From: Chlamydiia bacterium
Lineage (GTDB): Bacteria > Chlamydiota > Chlamydiia > Chlamydiales > Simkaniaceae
NCBI GenBank assembly: GCA_020440405.1
Contig: JAGROF010000258.1
Span: forward strand, 1-7,254
DNA length: 7,254 nt
Reading direction: 5' to 3'
The position numbers were made by a program, and so were the translations under genes. Every line of letters starts with the position of its first letter. Position 1 is the stretch's first letter. Below are positions 5,858 through 7,254 of the stretch, piece after piece. Below the pieces are notes generated by a model. The model had not been told where the DNA came from. It saw only the letters and a program-made list of their open reading frames with translations, and made no database searches.

Positions 5858-5966
5858 GCTTCGATCTTTTCGTTACCTTTCTTCTATTCCTTTTGTGCCC
5901 TTGTGATCTAACAATCACCACAAAAGGATATAGAAGAAATCTAATCGAAAATCTCTGAAGCAAAAA
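5853..5966. repeat. 114-bp near-perfect inverted repeat
   Basis: The arms are 5853-5897 and 5919-5966. By hand alignment 41 of the 45 bases of the left arm pair with the right arm, with three single-base bulges. The outer ten bases (TTTTTGCTTC) and the inner twenty bases, apart from one bulge, are perfect. The 21-nt centre (5898-5918) adds a small inner stem GTGAT/ATCAC (5903-5907 with 5914-5918) around a CTAACA loop. Transcribed, it would form one very long hairpin. It contains no transposase, and no target-site duplication is obvious beside it. Possible readings are a miniature inverted-repeat element, a dispersed palindromic repeat, or an RNase III-processed regulatory hairpin before the gene at 6057. 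Confidence 0.85.
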
Positions 5967-6046
5967 TGAGTAAAAATTTTAGGCGAAGACCTATGGAGTT
6001 GCGGGAAATGGGGATGGAGGGGTATCCTTTTTGTGGTTTATCATGA
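5966..6046 (+). CDS. Possible 26-codon leader ORF
   Basis: An ATG at 5966 opens a 26-codon frame with a basic start (MSKNFRRRP) that ends at TGA 6044-6046. The stop's last base is the first base of the AAGGAGG ribosome site of the next gene. It is in a different frame from that gene. The start codon sits at the foot of the large inverted repeat, and the only ribosome-site candidate, GAAG at 5957-5960, would be buried in the hairpin. This suits a translated leader, but the ORF is short enough to be chance. Confidence 0.2.
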   Translation: MSKNFRRRPMELREMGMEGYPFCGLS

Positions 6047-6052
6047 AGGAGG
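6046..6052 (+). promoter_or_regulatory. Strong ribosome binding site for the last gene
   Basis: AAGGAGG is a full match to the anti-Shine-Dalgarno and lies 4 nt before the ATG at 6057. It favours that ATG over the in-frame GTG at 6033, which lies upstream of the site. Confidence 0.8.
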
Positions 6053-6056
6053 TTGT

Positions 6057-7235
6057 ATGGGAAGCGTCACTGAGGGGAGCAGTGAGGGAGCTGAGGTCTA
6101 TGAGGTCAAGGAGGGAGGATTTGCCGAGGCTGTGAAGTGTGGGGGATATGCGCAAGGCTATTTAAAAGCGGTAGGAGAACTTTTAAGGGATCGCTTTTAT
6201 TTTCCTTTAAACCCTAAGCCTGTGGAAGCTTTTTTTGAATACACTGGAAAAGATATCGAAGGATTTATGAGTTGCTTGCGAGGGGAGAGCGAGCATGTGG
6301 ATCGGACGTTTCCGCAGATGGAAGAAATTAAAGGGAAGTTTGAGATCAAAGACCTCCCAATTTCGATGCGTGTTGGAGACTGTTTCTATCAGTTTACAGT
6401 GCGAATCGTTGAGTCAAAAGATGGGTATTTTGATCGGAAAATCCGTTTTGTTTTGTTTAGCTTCTACGATAACTTGGAGGGAGATAAGCCATGGAATCCA
6501 ACAAGTATTGATGAAATCAGCGGAGCTGTTTTTGAGGTTTTAAAACAGGTTCAAACATGGCAGCCCCTGGATTCTTTGATGACCTTTTCGATTGGGAATG
6601 TTATTTGGGATGGTTTGAAGCACCTGGATGCTCAGGAAGGAGATCAAGTGCTTCCTCAGAAGTTGATTATCAATCGGGGACTCGCATCGATTGAAAAAGT
6701 GTCGCAGATGCTTTTTCCCTATCCATTAAGTTCAGCGCTGCACTATCTAGCATGGTTAACGTATCTGGATGGAAACCCTGAACAGGAAATGCTGAGTTTC
6801 TTTGAGCGTTTGGCACAAACCCATTCTCCTTCTTTTCAAAATCGCAAAATAACGCTGATTGAAATGACCTATGATCGTTACTTCTCAGGAGTGGGTGGGT
6901 TTGATGCAGACTACCATCACTCTCTCAGCCAGCTGGGGTTAGATGTGAAGCGAGGAACGTTTTTTGTTCCAGCTGTCGCAGCACAAGCGCATCATGCGCT
7001 TCCCATGCACTTGGTTCCTGCTGCTAGTGCAGGAGCTAAGGTGGAGAACTTTTCTTCTATTGAGCAAGGAGAGTCTCTTGCAGATCATTTGATGCGGACC
7101 GAGTTCCTTCCAGATCAAGGGGGAGAAGTGACGCATTGTCTTATTGGGGGAAACCGCGATACCCTCGATTCTATTACTTATCTACATGTCACTCCTTTTT
7201 TACTATCTTTTAATCGATTGACCAAATGTAAATAA
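6057..7235 (+). CDS. Hypothetical protein of unknown family, 392 residues
   Basis: I do not recognise this protein. It has no signal peptide or clear membrane helix and should be soluble. The first 30 residues are low-complexity and acidic (Gly, Ser, Glu). The middle (about 30-290) has the alternating pattern of a folded alpha/beta protein, with aromatic-rich stretches such as RFYFPLNPKPVEAFFEYTG and SSALHYLAWLTYLDG. A His/Ala-rich segment with four His (about 302-327) comes before a C-terminal tail ending in RLTKCK. The ATG at 6057 is chosen for its perfect AAGGAGG site. A weak promoter may lie at 5999-6028 (TTGCGG, 18 nt, TATCCT). The long uninterrupted frame and the strong ribosome site support a real gene. 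Given the probable host-associated organism it could be a lineage-specific or secreted factor, but nothing in the sequence proves this. Confidence 0.75.
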   Translation: MGSVTEGSSEGAEVYEVKEGGFAEAVKCGGYAQGYLKAVGELLRDRFYFPLNPKPVEAFFEYTGKDIEGFMSCLRGESEHVDRTFPQMEEIKGKFEIKDLPISMRVGDCFYQFTVRIVESKDGYFDRKIRFVLFSFYDNLEGDKPWNPTSIDEISGAVFEVLKQVQTWQPLDSLMTFSIGNVIWDGLKHLDAQEGDQVLPQKLIINRGLASIEKVSQMLFPYPLSSALHYLAWLTYLDGNPEQEMLSFFERLAQTHSPSFQNRKITLIEMTYDRYFSGVGGFDADYHHSLSQLGLDVKRGTFFVPAVAAQAHHALPMHLVPAASAGAKVENFSSIEQGESLADHLMRTEFLPDQGGEVTHCLIGGNRDTLDSITYLHVTPFLLSFNRLTKCK

Positions 7236-7236
7236 T

Positions 7237-7252
7237 AATTATTTTAATAATT
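7237..7252. repeat. AT-only palindrome after the last gene
   Basis: AATTATT (7237-7243) and AATAATT (7246-7252) form a 7-bp inverted repeat just past the final stop codon. It is wholly A/T, so it would make a weak terminator at best, and the window ends here. Confidence 0.25.
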
Positions 7253-7254
7253 AA

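Noticed and set aside
5775..5963. Minus-strand 62-codon ORF, very basic
   Set aside because: It lies across the terminator and the inverted repeat, whose pairing explains the sequence. Its composition is odd and I see no ribosome site, so it is more likely a by-product of RNA structure.
5743..5972. CRISPR array or tRNA in the structured intergenic region
   Set aside because: The repeats are inverted, not direct and evenly spaced. No cloverleaf or CCA-type acceptor end can be drawn.
6033..6056. GTG start at 6033 for the last gene
   Set aside because: The strong AAGGAGG site lies downstream of this GTG and 4 nt before the ATG at 6057.

Overview
The window most likely comes from an environmental member of the Chlamydiota (Simkania/Waddlia/Parachlamydia-like) or a close relative. 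The main support is the secreted outer-membrane protein at 2199-3215, which reads like the MOMP-like / Lpg1974 porin family that is expanded in those bacteria. The other genes are widespread bacterial families, so the assignment rests largely on that one protein and on memory of the family, not on a search.

Layout. Two minus-strand genes (610-1341, then 98-598) form an operon: a DUF1003 membrane protein with a cysteine-rich head, followed by a small P-loop kinase-like ATPase. A 63-bp divergent promoter region separates them from a plus-strand MscS-type mechanosensitive channel (1405-2145) with a shortened C-terminus. The porin follows with its own promoter. Its stop codon overlaps by one base the start of an M19 membrane-dipeptidase-type gene (3215-4117). 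A strong terminator-like hairpin lies inside the first third of that dipeptidase gene. The dipeptidase runs tail-to-tail, with a 27-bp overlap, into a minus-strand pair of tandem alpha/beta hydrolases (4091-4885 and 4866-5660). The two are gapless paralogues of exactly 264 residues each and are about 42% identical by hand count.

The 396-bp stretch between the hydrolase pair and the last gene (5661-6056) has no convincing long gene but is dense in structure. It holds a likely minus-strand promoter for the hydrolases, a set of plus-strand hairpins ending in a textbook Rho-independent terminator with no gene in front of it (a candidate small RNA or attenuator), a 114-bp almost perfect inverted repeat, and a possible 26-codon leader ORF that ends at the Shine-Dalgarno sequence of the last gene. 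That last gene (6057-7235) encodes a 392-residue protein I do not recognise.

The envelope theme (porin, mechanosensitive channel, DUF1003 membrane protein) is suggestive but no single pathway links the genes. I saw no tRNA, rRNA, CRISPR array, transposase or integrase. The most interesting parts are the non-coding region 5740-5970 and the hairpin embedded in the dipeptidase gene.
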